Positions 9,222-17,884 of a stretch of 53,038 nt of DNA are shown here, piece after piece. Under the pieces are notes generated by a model, which saw only the letters and a list, made by a program, of their open reading frames with translations, was not told where the DNA came from and did not search any database. A program made the translations under genes and the position numbers. The DNA is from an uncultured Planctomycetota bacterium. GTDB taxonomy: Bacteria > Planctomycetota > GCA-002687715 > CAIWVZ01. The stretch spans positions 1-53,038 of the forward strand of contig CAIWVZ010000038.1 of the NCBI GenBank assembly GCA_903916245.1, read 5' to 3'. Numbering within the stretch: the stretch's first letter is position 1; each line of letters begins with the position of its first letter.

Positions 9222-10469
9222 ATGCTGCGCCCTCTCGTCGTTCCGCTTCTCCTTTGCCTCGCCGCGGTCGCCCAAGAGCGCCCGAAGGTTCTGTTCCTTT
9301 CCCACAGCGCCGGGTTCGTCCACCCGGTCGTCAAGCGCCCGACGTCGGAGACGCTCGCCCTCGCGGAGGAACGACTCCGCGATCTCGGCAAGGGCAAGTA
9401 CGCCGTCACGCCGTCGCAGGACGCCGCGTCGTTGACGCCGGACATGCTCGCCGACTACGGAGCCGTCGTTTTCATGACGACGGGGGAAGTCCCTTTGCCG
9501 CAAGCCACGCGCGACGCCCTGTTTCGACGACTCCGAGCCGGAGGCGGGCTCGTCGGCATCCACTGCGCGACGGACACCTACTACAAGGTTTCGACGTGGG
9601 CCGACATGATCGGTGGCGTTTTCGCGGGACATCCGTGGACGCAGCGCGTGCGGCTGCGCGTCGAGCAACCCGCCCATTCCATCGCCGCACCGTTCGCGAA
9701 AGACCCGGAGATCGACGAAGAGATCTATCAGTTCAAGAACTTCCGGAGGGCACCCCTCGACGTCGTCCTCTCACTCGATCTCGCATCGGTCGACGCGTCC
9801 AAAGGGCAAAGAACCGACGGCGACTACGCGCTCGCGTGGACGCGCGCGTGGGGAGCGGGACGCGTGTTCTACACGGCTCTCGGCCACGGCCCGTCCGCAT
9901 GGAACGATCCGCGCTTTCTCGCACATCTCGAAAACGGGATCGATTGGGCACTCGACCCGCGCGCAAAACCTCCTCGCGGCTTGCCGAGCGGCGCGGTGGC
10001 GGCCGTCCCCGGGAACGGCCCGCGTCGCACGTGGGAGTTGCGGTCCCTCCATTTCGACGCCGAGATTCATCTCGACTACGTGAAGCCCCCACCGAAAGCC
10101 GACGGAAAACCCCGTCGCTACGGACGTCTGCGCCTCGGGCCGAAGACCACCATCCTCCTCGCGGATGACGAAGACGGGCCGACGGGAAGCGGCTCGCATG
10201 CGGCGATCGACGGTGTCCGCGCTCCCGACGAAGCGGTGTCGATTCGCGGTCGAGCATCGGAGACCATCGACATCGCGTGGAACGCGCGGCGTGTCCGCGC
10301 GACGGGGATCGTCAAATCCCCCGCACGCATCTCGGTGTGGCACAACGGGATTCCCGTCCATCGCAACGTCGAAGTCGACGACGCTTCGACGACGCCGACT
10401 CTCGAACTCGACGATGACGTCCCCGCACCGCGAGCTTTTTGGGGAATCGGCCGCGCGTCGTCTCAGTGA
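9222..10469 (+). CDS. Secreted ThuA-domain protein with C-terminal beta domain
   Basis: 415 aa. I chose the ATG at 9222, preceded by GGAGGAG, over one at 9204. Signal peptide MLRPLVVPLLLCLAAVAQ. The ThuA domain (about residues 20-260) has VLFLSHSAGFVHPVV, ADYGAVVFMTTGE, LRAGGGLVGIHCATDTYY and GRVFYTALGHGP, a glutamine-amidotransferase-like flavodoxin fold. ThuA is a trehalose-utilisation protein of incompletely defined activity, common beside Gfo/Idh/MocA genes. The last about 130 residues form a separate domain (HFDAEIHLDYVKPP, ASETIDIAWN, SVWHNGIPVH) that resembles a short DUF1080-like sandwich (inference). Its stop overlaps the convergent lipoprotein gene by 7 bases. Confidence 0.87.
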   Translation: MLRPLVVPLLLCLAAVAQERPKVLFLSHSAGFVHPVVKRPTSETLALAEERLRDLGKGKYAVTPSQDAASLTPDMLADYGAVVFMTTGEVPLPQATRDALFRRLRAGGGLVGIHCATDTYYKVSTWADMIGGVFAGHPWTQRVRLRVEQPAHSIAAPFAKDPEIDEEIYQFKNFRRAPLDVVLSLDLASVDASKGQRTDGDYALAWTRAWGAGRVFYTALGHGPSAWNDPRFLAHLENGIDWALDPRAKPPRGLPSGAVAAVPGNGPRRTWELRSLHFDAEIHLDYVKPPPKADGKPRRYGRLRLGPKTTILLADDEDGPTGSGSHAAIDGVRAPDEAVSIRGRASETIDIAWNARRVRATGIVKSPARISVWHNGIPVHRNVEVDDASTTPTLELDDDVPAPRAFWGIGRASSQ

Positions 10470-10987
10470 TCGCGGAGCGCGGCGGGGAGACGTAGGCCGG
10501 GAGACTCCTCCGACCACGCGACGACGCAGAAACGCCAACCCTCGGCGGTTTTGATCAAGGTGAACGCGTTGACGCCCCGGGCGAACGGCTCGCCGTTTCG
10601 CGTACGTGACGACGCATACGACGACCACACGCTCGCGACGCCACCGAATACCTCGACGCGGGTGACCATCGGTCGCTCGTAGAACGACTCTTCCGCCGCG
10701 TTGCGCGACGCCCCCTCGACGAACGCATCGACCGAGAACGTCCGACTGCGCGGCTTGCCGTCGCGCCCCACGCCCGAGATGCAGAAGTAGCCTTCGGGAA
10801 CGAAGAGTTCCTTCAGGCGCTCCCAAGGACGTGCGACGCCCTTCTCTCCGGAAACCACCGCGTAGAGCGTATCGACCGCCGCGCGGACGGCGACGTCGTC
10901 GGGCTCGGGAGCGCTCGCGACGTCGCCGCGCGTCCCGGCGCAGGACGACGCGAATACGCACACGGCGAAGATCGCGACGCGGATCAC
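10463..10987 (-). CDS. Small lipoprotein with NTF2/SnoaL-like fold
   Basis: 174 aa. The GTG start at 10985-10987 overlaps the TGA of the upstream gene (GTGA). The leader MIRVAIFAVCVFASSCAG has a clear lipobox (ASSC). The mature part shows an NTF2-like pattern: AVRAAVDTLYAVVSGEKG, WERLKELFVPEGYF, then strands such as VTRVEVFGGVASVWSSYAS and NAFTLIKTAEGWRFCVVAW. Such domains often have no assigned catalytic role. Probably co-translated with the formylglycine-generating-enzyme-like gene. No specific function is proposed. Confidence 0.7.
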   Translation of the reverse strand: MIRVAIFAVCVFASSCAGTRGDVASAPEPDDVAVRAAVDTLYAVVSGEKGVARPWERLKELFVPEGYFCISGVGRDGKPRSRTFSVDAFVEGASRNAAEESFYERPMVTRVEVFGGVASVWSSYASSRTRNGEPFARGVNAFTLIKTAEGWRFCVVAWSEESPGLRLPAALRDH

Positions 10988-11832
10988 TTCACGGCTCCGG
11001 AGTCGCGTAGGATGGTGACTTTCGTCGGTATCGACGTACAGACGACTCGGAAACCGACCATCGGGGCGTCGGACAACCACCACGTGCTCTTCGGGATGTT
11101 GGGGTCGGTCGACTGCCATGATTTCAAGTACGGACGACGCTTGTCGACGGCGGTGTTCTTCGGATGGTCGGTGTAGTTGCCGCCCTTGGTGACGCCCTTC
11201 GTGTCGGGCGTGTCACACCACTCCTGCACGTTGCCGTGAAGGTCGAAAAGGCCCCATGCATTCGGTCGTTTCGTCGTACCGACGGGTTGCGGTACGCCCG
11301 CGGAGTTCAATCCCGTCCACGCGTAATCGCCGATCGACTCCATCGGGACGCAGAGCGAACCCTGTGCCCCCGCGAGAGCGAGCGTCTCGAATTCGCCCTC
11401 CGACGGGAGCCGGAAGGTGCCGCCCGTGCGCAGCGACAACCAAGCGGCGAACGCGCTCGCTCCGCGGTGGCTGACGGAGATGACCGGATACCCCGCGTGG
11501 CCGAGCCCACGATCCGGCGGGACGTAGGGCTTGCTCGGTCGGGTGACGCCGTCCAAGTCCTTCTCGCCTTCACCCACGTCGAGGAGGTAGACGAACGGGT
11601 CGTACGCGTCCCACGGGATTTCCGTGGACGCACACCAAAACTCCTTGCCGCCGAACGACGCCGCGGGCACGGCCACCATCTTCAGTTCCCACGTGGATCC
11701 GGGCACGACGAAGCGAAAGTCCTTCGCGACCGGCCGCGACGACGGCGCGCTTTCCGCGGTCGGACGGGACGTCTGTGCGACGACGCCCGCGGCGACGGCG
11801 AGTACGATCGGGAGCGTGATCAGAATCCTCAT
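10984..11832 (-). CDS. Secreted formylglycine-generating enzyme (SUMF1)-family protein
   Basis: 282 aa with signal peptide MRILITLPIVLAVAAGVVAQ. C-type-lectin/FGE fold: EFWCASTEIPWDAYDPF, GYPVISVSHRGASAFAAWLS, GGTFRLPSEGEFETLA, NAWGLFDLHGNVQEWCDTP, GGNYTDHPKN and MVGFRVVC. FGE proteins activate sulfatases, but many bacterial members are non-catalytic. The paired active-site cysteines of true FGE are not evident near the C-terminus, so I do not call it an active sulfatase maturase. The start overlaps the divergent apbE gene start, so both share one promoter area or use promoters inside each other. Confidence 0.8.
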   Translation of the reverse strand: MRILITLPIVLAVAAGVVAQTSRPTAESAPSSRPVAKDFRFVVPGSTWELKMVAVPAASFGGKEFWCASTEIPWDAYDPFVYLLDVGEGEKDLDGVTRPSKPYVPPDRGLGHAGYPVISVSHRGASAFAAWLSLRTGGTFRLPSEGEFETLALAGAQGSLCVPMESIGDYAWTGLNSAGVPQPVGTTKRPNAWGLFDLHGNVQEWCDTPDTKGVTKGGNYTDHPKNTAVDKRRPYLKSWQSTDPNIPKSTWWLSDAPMVGFRVVCTSIPTKVTILRDSGAVK

Positions 11833-12817
11833 GGTCGTGGCGATGCTCGCGTGCGGATGCGCCACCGTGGAAACCCCGGTGGCCCCCGCGGGGCCTTTCC
11901 GGGGATCCTACCTCCGGGGAGCGATGGGAACCGTCGCCCGCATCGTGGTGTGGGCTCCGGACGAGGCCTCCGCCGTCGAAGCCGCGCGCAAGGGATTCGC
12001 CCTGATCGACACCATCGAAGCGTCCCTCACGGATTGGAAGCCGACATCCGAAACCGCCGCCGCGAGTCGTGCCGCGGGGGGGCCGCCCCTTCCGGTGGGC
12101 GCCCTGTTTCTCGATGCGGTCGCCGTCGCGAAAGCCGCGGCCCGTGCGACGGACGGTGCCTTCGACCCCACGATCGCTCCCGTGGTGGCGTTGTGGCGCA
12201 CGGCACGCAAGACGGGAACGCTTCCCGCGCCGGAGGCGCGCGACGCCGCCGTCGCCCTGCGCGGATGGCGCGAAATCGCCCTCGATCGCGTCCGCGGCAC
12301 AGTTCGCCTTCCCCGCCCCGGAATGGCGCTCGATTTCGGCGGCATCGGCAAGGGCTACGCCGCCGACCGCGTCGTGGCGCTCCTTCGGGCGTCGGGGTTC
12401 CCCGCGTGTCTCTGCGAAATCGGCGGCGACTTTGCCATGGGTGAACCACCGCCGGACGCCGCGGGTTGGCGCATCGGGACGCACTCGACGCCGCCCTTGG
12501 TGGTCGCGAATCGCGGGGTGGCGACCAGCGGCGACACGGAACAACACGTCGACATCGACGGCGTTCGTTGGTCGCACATCGTGGACCCCGACACGGGTCT
12601 CGGCGTCACCGAACGCCGATTGGTTACGGTCGTCGCCGACGATGGAGCCACGGCCGACGCGTGGGCGACCGCGCTCTCCGTCTTGGGGCCCGAACGCGGA
12701 TTCGCCCGTCTTCCGAAAAACGTCGAGGCCCGGATCGTCGTGCGTCCGGGCCTCGGAACCGCGTCCGAAAACGTCTACGAAACGCCGGGCTACCGGAAGC
12801 TGTCCGCCTCGCGATAA
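11816..12817 (+). CDS. apbE: ApbE-family FAD:protein FMN transferase, lipoprotein
   Basis: About 333 aa from the GTG at 11816, chosen because it gives the full leader MIRILMVVAMLACGC with a lipobox. An ATG at 11831 is the alternative and would leave a very short leader. All family landmarks are intact: LRGAMGTVARIVV, TDGAFDPTIAP, LDFGGIGKGYAADRV, CEIGGDFAMG, SHIVDPDTGLGVT and the metal site ATADAWATAL. Anchored outside the cytoplasmic membrane, it should flavinylate an exported partner protein. No such partner is obvious nearby. The 3' end overlaps the convergent isomerase gene by 28 bases. Confidence 0.87.
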   Translation: MIRILMVVAMLACGCATVETPVAPAGPFRGSYLRGAMGTVARIVVWAPDEASAVEAARKGFALIDTIEASLTDWKPTSETAAASRAAGGPPLPVGALFLDAVAVAKAAARATDGAFDPTIAPVVALWRTARKTGTLPAPEARDAAVALRGWREIALDRVRGTVRLPRPGMALDFGGIGKGYAADRVVALLRASGFPACLCEIGGDFAMGEPPPDAAGWRIGTHSTPPLVVANRGVATSGDTEQHVDIDGVRWSHIVDPDTGLGVTERRLVTVVADDGATADAWATALSVLGPERGFARLPKNVEARIVVRPGLGTASENVYETPGYRKLSASR

Positions 12818-13707
12818 GCCTTCACGACCGCCGCTTCGCCTTCGACGCCGTCCATCGAATTGCCGTGCTCCATGCCGATGATGCCTTTGAAGCCCTTCGC
12901 ATGGATGTGCTTGAACACGTTCCGGTAGTTGATCTCGCCCGTCCCCGGCTCGTTGCGGCCCGGATTGTCGCCGGTTTGGAAGTAGGCGATCTCGTCCCAA
13001 GCCTTGTCGATGTTCGGGATCAGGTTCCCCTCGGTGATCTGCTGGTGATAGATGTCGAAGAGGATCTTGCAGGACGGCGACTTCACCGCACGACAGATGA
13101 GATAAGCCTGCGGGATCTTGGTGAGGAAAAGCCCGGGGTGGTCGCGGAAGGGATTCAACGGTTCGAGCACCATCACGAGACCGGCCTTCTCGCAGATCTC
13201 GGCGGCGTATCGCAGGTTCTCGATGACGTTCGCCGTCTGATAGTCCCACTCGAGGCGTTGGTCGTAACGCCCCGGAACGACGGTCGTCCACGTGGCGCCG
13301 ACGCGCTTCGCCACTTCGACGGACTGCGTCATCTCCTTCTTGATGAACTCGCGGAAACCCTTGTCGGACGAAGCGAAATTCACCTTGCTGAAATCGGCCA
13401 TGCTGACGAACACGCCCATGCGCATGCCGTGCCGATCGAGGCCCTTGCGGATGCGCTCCTGCTCTTCGACGGAACGTCCGCGCATCCCGTTGTCTTCGAT
13501 GGCGCGGAACCCGTTGTCCGCCATGAAGGCGAGTTCGCCGTCGATGTCGCCCTTGCCGCTCGCTCCGAACATCCCGAAGTGAGGGGCGTAGTCGAGATTG
13601 AACGGTGCCGACGACGACGCGGCGGCGCCGGCGATCGTGGGTGACACCGCGGATGCGGCGACGGCGGCCGACGCGGACAAAAGGAATGAACGACGATCGA
13701 GTGTCAT
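12790..13707 (-). CDS. Tat-exported TIM-barrel isomerase/epimerase (hydroxypyruvate isomerase-like)
   Basis: 305 aa. ATG at 13705-13707 with AGGAG upstream. Leader MTLDRRSFLLSASAAVAAS is a clean twin-arginine signal. The barrel reads YAPHFGMFG, FMADNGFRAIEDNGM, VVPGRYDQRLEWDYQT, VMVLEPLNPFRDHPG (metal Glu), KILFDIYHQQITEGNLI (Asp/His), YFQTGDNPGRNEPGTGEINY and GIIGMEHGNS. The EPLN and FDIYHQQ motifs match the hydroxypyruvate isomerase branch. Export is unusual for a soluble isomerase, but Tat-exported versions occur in planctomycete sugar clusters. It sits 11 bases after a Tat-exported oxidoreductase, so the two may act on the same periplasmic substrate. Confidence 0.87.
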   Translation of the reverse strand: MTLDRRSFLLSASAAVAASAVSPTIAGAAASSSAPFNLDYAPHFGMFGASGKGDIDGELAFMADNGFRAIEDNGMRGRSVEEQERIRKGLDRHGMRMGVFVSMADFSKVNFASSDKGFREFIKKEMTQSVEVAKRVGATWTTVVPGRYDQRLEWDYQTANVIENLRYAAEICEKAGLVMVLEPLNPFRDHPGLFLTKIPQAYLICRAVKSPSCKILFDIYHQQITEGNLIPNIDKAWDEIAYFQTGDNPGRNEPGTGEINYRNVFKHIHAKGFKGIIGMEHGNSMDGVEGEAAVVKAYREADSFR

Positions 13708-13718
13708 GAGCGGCTCCT

Positions 13719-15026
13719 TCAGGCGAGGCGGGTACGGCCGGGGACGGCGACGGGAGGAACGTCGATTTTTCCGGACGCGAGATCTTTGGGGAACGTGTCG
13801 AGCATCGACTTGTTCAACGCGAAGTCGTACGAGACTTCCTGTCCCGTGTACGCGGCCATGCGTGCCATGATCGCCACGAGATTGGATTCGGCGATGCGCG
13901 TCGCTTCGTTCAGCGGCTTGCCGTCGCGGATCGACGCGATGAGGTCGATGTGCTCCTGCACGTAGGGGTCGGTGTAGTCGCCGCCTTCGTAGGTCCAAAC
14001 GGCGGTCTTGGACGCGCCCCATGCGTTGAGGCGATTCGGCGTCCATCCGTGCCCCTTCGTTCCCGCGACGTACTCGCCGACGCGTCCGGCGGAGCCGTCG
14101 ATTTGACGCGAGTACGACGCGGCATGTCGGCCGTCGGCCCATTCGAAGTCCACGGCGAAGTGGTCGAAGATGTGGCCGTACGCCGCGTCGGTGCGGACTT
14201 GGCGCCCCCCCAAAGAGGTGCACTTCGTGGGCGGTCCGCCCATGGCCCAGCACATCACGTCGAGATTGTGGACATGCTGTTCGACGATGTGATCACCCGA
14301 AAGCCATGTGAAGTAGAGCCAGTTGCGGGCCTGCCATTCGAGATCGGTCATCGTCGGGGTGCGATCCTTCTTCCAAAGGGCTCCCTGATTCCAGTAGACC
14401 GAGCACGTGACGACGTCTCCGATCACCCCGTCGGCGATCGCCTTCATCATCTCGACGTAGGGCTTTTGGTGGCGACGCTGCGTTCCGGTGACGAATCCCT
14501 TCTTCTTCGCATCGAGAATGCGGGACGCTTCGAGCACTTTGCGGATACCGACGGGATCGACCGCGACGGGCTTCTCCGCGAAGATGTGCTTGCCGGCGTT
14601 CGCGGCGGCGAGAATCTGATCGGGGCGGAAACCGGGCGGCGACGCGAGAATCACGAGATCGCAGTCCGTCGCGAGGACCTGTCGGTAGGACTCGTAACCC
14701 GTGAAGCAGCGCTCCGGCGGGAGATCCACGCGCCCGCCGTACTTGTCCTTCTCCTCGACGGCGATGCGGTTCAGATAGTCGCGGCAGCCGTCGACACGAT
14801 CCTGGAAGGCATCGGCGAGGGCGACGATCTTCACCGAGGGATGCGCGTCGAGGCAGTTTTGTGCGGCGCCCGTTCCGCGGCCGCCGCATCCGATGACGCC
14901 GACCTTCAGGACATCGCGTCCCTCGGCGAAGGCACCGAGCGGCACGGCGTGCGAGGCGGCGATGGCCGCGGCCCCGGCGGCGGACGAAGCGAGAAAACGG
15001 CGGCGAGAAGAATCGGGTCGGGTCAT
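13719..15026 (-). CDS. Tat-exported Gfo/Idh/MocA oxidoreductase
   Basis: 435 aa. ATG at 15024-15026 with GAGGAG 8 bases upstream. Leader SSRRRFLASSAAGAAAIAAS is a twin-arginine signal. Rossmann motif LKVGVIGCGGRGTGAAQNCL, then VILASPPGFRPDQILAAANA, GKHIFAEKPVAVDPVGI and the C-terminal domain with TWLSGDHIVEQHVHNLDVM, a motif typical of the planctomycete Tat-exported subgroup. It needs an exported NAD(P) cofactor, as in glucose-fructose oxidoreductase, where the cofactor stays bound (family knowledge). Transcribed together with the isomerase downstream. A hairpin separates it from the MFS gene upstream. Confidence 0.9.
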   Translation of the reverse strand: MTRPDSSRRRFLASSAAGAAAIAASHAVPLGAFAEGRDVLKVGVIGCGGRGTGAAQNCLDAHPSVKIVALADAFQDRVDGCRDYLNRIAVEEKDKYGGRVDLPPERCFTGYESYRQVLATDCDLVILASPPGFRPDQILAAANAGKHIFAEKPVAVDPVGIRKVLEASRILDAKKKGFVTGTQRRHQKPYVEMMKAIADGVIGDVVTCSVYWNQGALWKKDRTPTMTDLEWQARNWLYFTWLSGDHIVEQHVHNLDVMCWAMGGPPTKCTSLGGRQVRTDAAYGHIFDHFAVDFEWADGRHAASYSRQIDGSAGRVGEYVAGTKGHGWTPNRLNAWGASKTAVWTYEGGDYTDPYVQEHIDLIASIRDGKPLNEATRIAESNLVAIMARMAAYTGQEVSYDFALNKSMLDTFPKDLASGKIDVPPVAVPGRTRLA

Positions 15027-15093
15027 GATGCGTACTCCTCGAAGGGTGATCGCATCATGGAGCGGCGGTCACGATCCGTGTACCCCGCCTGCC

Positions 15094-15123
15094 CCTCCGC
15101 TTTCCGCGAGCGGAAAGCGGAGG
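15094..15123 (-). promoter_or_regulatory. Perfect intergenic hairpin upstream of the oxidoreductase
   Basis: Arms 15094-15107 and 15110-15123 are perfectly complementary (14 pairs around a 2-base centre; in practice 13 pairs and a 4-base loop). It lies in the 123-base gap between the MFS stop (15150) and the oxidoreductase start (15026). On the minus strand it is followed by GC-rich sequence, not a T-run. Candidates are a U-tract-less terminator, an attenuator or an mRNA-stability element. Confidence 0.75.
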
Positions 15124-15149
15124 CACGGGACGTTCACCGATGCGGAGGG

Positions 15150-16466
15150 CTAATCGTCGAGCGAGACGCCCGTTCGATCCTTGAGCAGGAACCAACCGGC
15201 GACGAGCGAGACGGCCGTCACGATCATCGGGTACCAAAGTCCCGCATACATGTTTCCGGTGTTCGCGACCATCGCCGTGCCGATGTAGGGCACCAATCCG
15301 CCGAATAGTCCATTGCCCAAGTGATAGGGCAACGACATCGACGTGTAACGGATCCGCGTCGGAAACATCTCGACGAGGAACGCCGCCATCGGACCGTAGA
15401 CCAGTCCGACGATCGCCACCTGAGCGGCGACGAGAAGCATGAGGCCCGTCATATCCGGGTCGCCCGGGACGACGGCGGCCGCCGCCATCGCTCGATAGAT
15501 CGGGAACCATGCGGCGAGCGCCGCGACGAATCCCGCGAGGATCACCGGCTTGCGACCGATCCGGTCGGAGAGGGCTCCGGCGGCGACGATCGCGGGGGTG
15601 CCGAGGATGAGCCCTCCGGCGACGGCGATGTTCGCGTTGATGAAGTCGATCTTCAGCACCGTCTGAAGGAAATACAGCGCGTAGAACTGGCCCGTGTACC
15701 ACACGACCGCTTGCCCGGCGGTGGCACCGACGAGTGCGATCGCCACCGTTTTCAGATTCTCCGGACGCGTCAGAGTTTCCTTCAGCGGATTCGTCGACAG
15801 CCGTCCCGACGCCTTCATCTTGAGGAACGCGGGTGATTCGGAAATCCGGCGTCGGATGAACCACGAAAACAACACGAGTACGACGGAAAGCAGGAACGGG
15901 ATGCGCCATCCCCAGCGCTCGAACTCCGCCTGACCGAGTTCGGTGCGGCACCAAAGGATCACACCGAGCGACAGGAGAAAGCCGAGCGTGGCGGTCGTTT
16001 GGATGAACGACGTCCAAAAGCCGCGTCGATCGGCGGGTGCGTGTTCGGCCACGTACGTCGCCGCACCCCCGTATTCACCGCCCATCGCGAGCCCCTGCAG
16101 AAGACGCAGGATGACGAGCAGCGTCGGCGCGAGCACGCCCGCCTGCTCCCATGTGGGCAGGAGACCGATACCCGTCGTCGCGAATCCCATGACGAGCAGC
16201 GTGACCAAAAACGCGTGCTTGCGCCCGACCATGTCGCCGACGCGGCCGAAGACGAGCGCACCGAACGGACGCACCACGAATCCCGTTGCGAAGGTCGCCA
16301 ACGTCGACAAAAGTGCGGCCGTCGGATTGTCCTTCGGAAAGAAGGCGCCGCTCATCACGGTCGCCAACGACCCGAAGATGTAGAAGTCGTACCACTCGAT
16401 CAGCGTCCCCGCGGACGACGCCGCGAGGACGGTACGGATGCCGCCGTCGGTCCGTGTTTCGCTCAT
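15150..16466 (-). CDS. MFS transporter, metabolite:H+ symporter (ProP/ShiA-like)
   Basis: 438 aa with about 12 membrane segments. ATG at 16464-16466 overlaps the TGA of the DUF1080 gene (ATGA). Signature of the MHS branch: SSAGTLIEWYDFYIFGSLA at the N-terminus, RPFGALVFGRVGDMVGRKH in loop 2, RLLQGLAMGGEYGGAATYVAEHAP in helix 4-5, and ALSDRIGRKPVILAG in loop 8. Members carry organic acids, betaine or shikimate, so the substrate may be an acidic or zwitterionic sugar product (inference). It is a different MFS branch from the one in module 1. Confidence 0.9.
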   Translation of the reverse strand: MSETRTDGGIRTVLAASSAGTLIEWYDFYIFGSLATVMSGAFFPKDNPTAALLSTLATFATGFVVRPFGALVFGRVGDMVGRKHAFLVTLLVMGFATTGIGLLPTWEQAGVLAPTLLVILRLLQGLAMGGEYGGAATYVAEHAPADRRGFWTSFIQTTATLGFLLSLGVILWCRTELGQAEFERWGWRIPFLLSVVLVLFSWFIRRRISESPAFLKMKASGRLSTNPLKETLTRPENLKTVAIALVGATAGQAVVWYTGQFYALYFLQTVLKIDFINANIAVAGGLILGTPAIVAAGALSDRIGRKPVILAGFVAALAAWFPIYRAMAAAAVVPGDPDMTGLMLLVAAQVAIVGLVYGPMAAFLVEMFPTRIRYTSMSLPYHLGNGLFGGLVPYIGTAMVANTGNMYAGLWYPMIVTAVSLVAGWFLLKDRTGVSLDD

Positions 16467-17719
16467 CGCTTCACGGGGACGATTTCGACGTCCTTGAAGT
16501 GGATTTCGACGCCTTCGGACTGCAGGCAGATCTTTCCGGCTCCGAGGTCGGCCTTCGTCCCCCGGTTGACGACCTTGCCGTTCACGCGCAGTTCGACGTC
16601 GCCGCCGTCGACTTCGATCTCGTAGCGATTCCATTCGCCGACGGGGTTTTCCGCGGCGACGAGTTTCGCGGTACGCACGCCCTTCGTGCGTGCGGGATCG
16701 GTGTCGATCGAGAACCCTCCGATGCGGAAGAAGTCGCCGGCGTTGCGCGACATGAGTTGCGCTTCGAGGCACCGCGGCCACACCTTGTCGGGGCCCGTCA
16801 TGCGGAAGAGCACTCCGGAGTTGCCTTCGGCCTTCGTCACCGGCGAAAAGCGCCACGAAAGCGAAAGGATGAAGTGTTCGAAGTCGGCCTCGGTCTTCAC
16901 GTAACCCGACGGAGATCCCTTGCAGACGAGCACGCCGTCTTCGACGGACCACGTTCCGGCGGGATCGGCGGCGGGTTCGAGATGCGCCTTCCAACCCGAG
17001 AGATCCTTGCCGTTGAACAGTCGACGCGACGCGCCGCCTTCGAACGTCCTGATGCGGATGTTGCGGTACCACACGTCGTCGCCGTGGTCCTGCAGAACGA
17101 TGCGTCCACGAGTCGTCGTACCGAAACGAGGCATGTCCTTGAATTTGCTCGCCTTGACTTTCGCCTTCCATTCTTCCGACGCCGTATCGAACGCGACGAC
17201 GCGGACGCCGTTCAACCAGTGCTCGACGCGCGTGCCGATCGCGACGATGCGGCCTTCGTTGAACTCGCCGACGGGTCGCAGCACCTTGCCGACGCCTTCA
17301 TAGAGCGCGTAGCAGCCCGCCGCCGACGTCTTCGGATCCTTGCCGTCGGCGTGCTTCGCATCGTCGAGAATCTGGTATTCGGGAGCCGTCATCCACGGAG
17401 CGTTTTCCGACTCGCTCGAGCGATACATCACGCCCGAGTTGGCGCCTTCGGCGACCTTCCATTCGAAGCGGAAGTCGAAGTCGCCGTACTCGTCGGCGGT
17501 CGCGATGTCACCGCCCCCACCCCCCGCGAGATGGCGCAGAGTCCCATTCTCGACGGCCCATCCCTTCGACGGAAACTCCTTGCCGCGGAACGAGCGCCAC
17601 CCGTCGGACGAAACTCCGTCGAAGAGAACCTTCCAAGGCGAAGCGGTGCGGTCTCCTTCCTGAGCGAACGACGAGGCGACGAGGACGCAAACGACTGCGA
17701 CGACACGAGTCAGGTTCAT
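16463..17719 (-). CDS. Secreted protein with two DUF1080 (3-keto-glycoside hydrolase-like) domains
   Basis: 418 aa. ATG at 17717-17719 with GGAG 9 bases upstream. Signal peptide MNLTRVVAVVCVLVASSFAQ. Domain 1 (about residues 25-235) begins WKVLFDGVSSDGWRSFRG and contains the SGVMYRSSESENAPW and PEYQILDD strands. Domain 2 (about 237-418) begins RRLFNGKDLSGWKAHLEP and contains SGVLFRMTGPDKVWPRC and EAQLM. It has the same two-domain layout as the DUF1080 protein at 7823-9148 but is clearly divergent, so the modules probably treat different glycosides. First gene of module 2. Confidence 0.88.
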   Translation of the reverse strand: MNLTRVVAVVCVLVASSFAQEGDRTASPWKVLFDGVSSDGWRSFRGKEFPSKGWAVENGTLRHLAGGGGGDIATADEYGDFDFRFEWKVAEGANSGVMYRSSESENAPWMTAPEYQILDDAKHADGKDPKTSAAGCYALYEGVGKVLRPVGEFNEGRIVAIGTRVEHWLNGVRVVAFDTASEEWKAKVKASKFKDMPRFGTTTRGRIVLQDHGDDVWYRNIRIRTFEGGASRRLFNGKDLSGWKAHLEPAADPAGTWSVEDGVLVCKGSPSGYVKTEADFEHFILSLSWRFSPVTKAEGNSGVLFRMTGPDKVWPRCLEAQLMSRNAGDFFRIGGFSIDTDPARTKGVRTAKLVAAENPVGEWNRYEIEVDGGDVELRVNGKVVNRGTKADLGAGKICLQSEGVEIHFKDVEIVPVKR

Positions 17720-17884
17720 GACCGAAATCTCCGGGTGCGAAGCGTACACGATCGGGACGTGACGACGACGTGCGGCTGCCCCGCGTTTCGCGAGGGAGCG
17801 TCGCGGGCGCTTCATTCGCGGGGCACCCCGGACATTCCACCGATCGCGGTTCCAATGATCGACGTGGGGGCCTAGACTTTCCCC
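17720..17884. promoter_or_regulatory. Divergent intergenic region with a 9-base inverted repeat
   Basis: The 165-base gap between the divergent DUF1080 and secreted-protein genes holds TGCCCCGCG at 17777-17785 and its exact complement at 17817-17825, spaced by 31 bases. An operator pair or a weak hairpin are both possible. No clear promoter hexamers. Confidence 0.4.

Noticed and set aside
10984-11832. Active sulfatase-maturing formylglycine-generating enzyme
   Set aside because: The fold is clear, but the characteristic C-terminal cysteine pair was not found and no sulfatase gene lies in the window.
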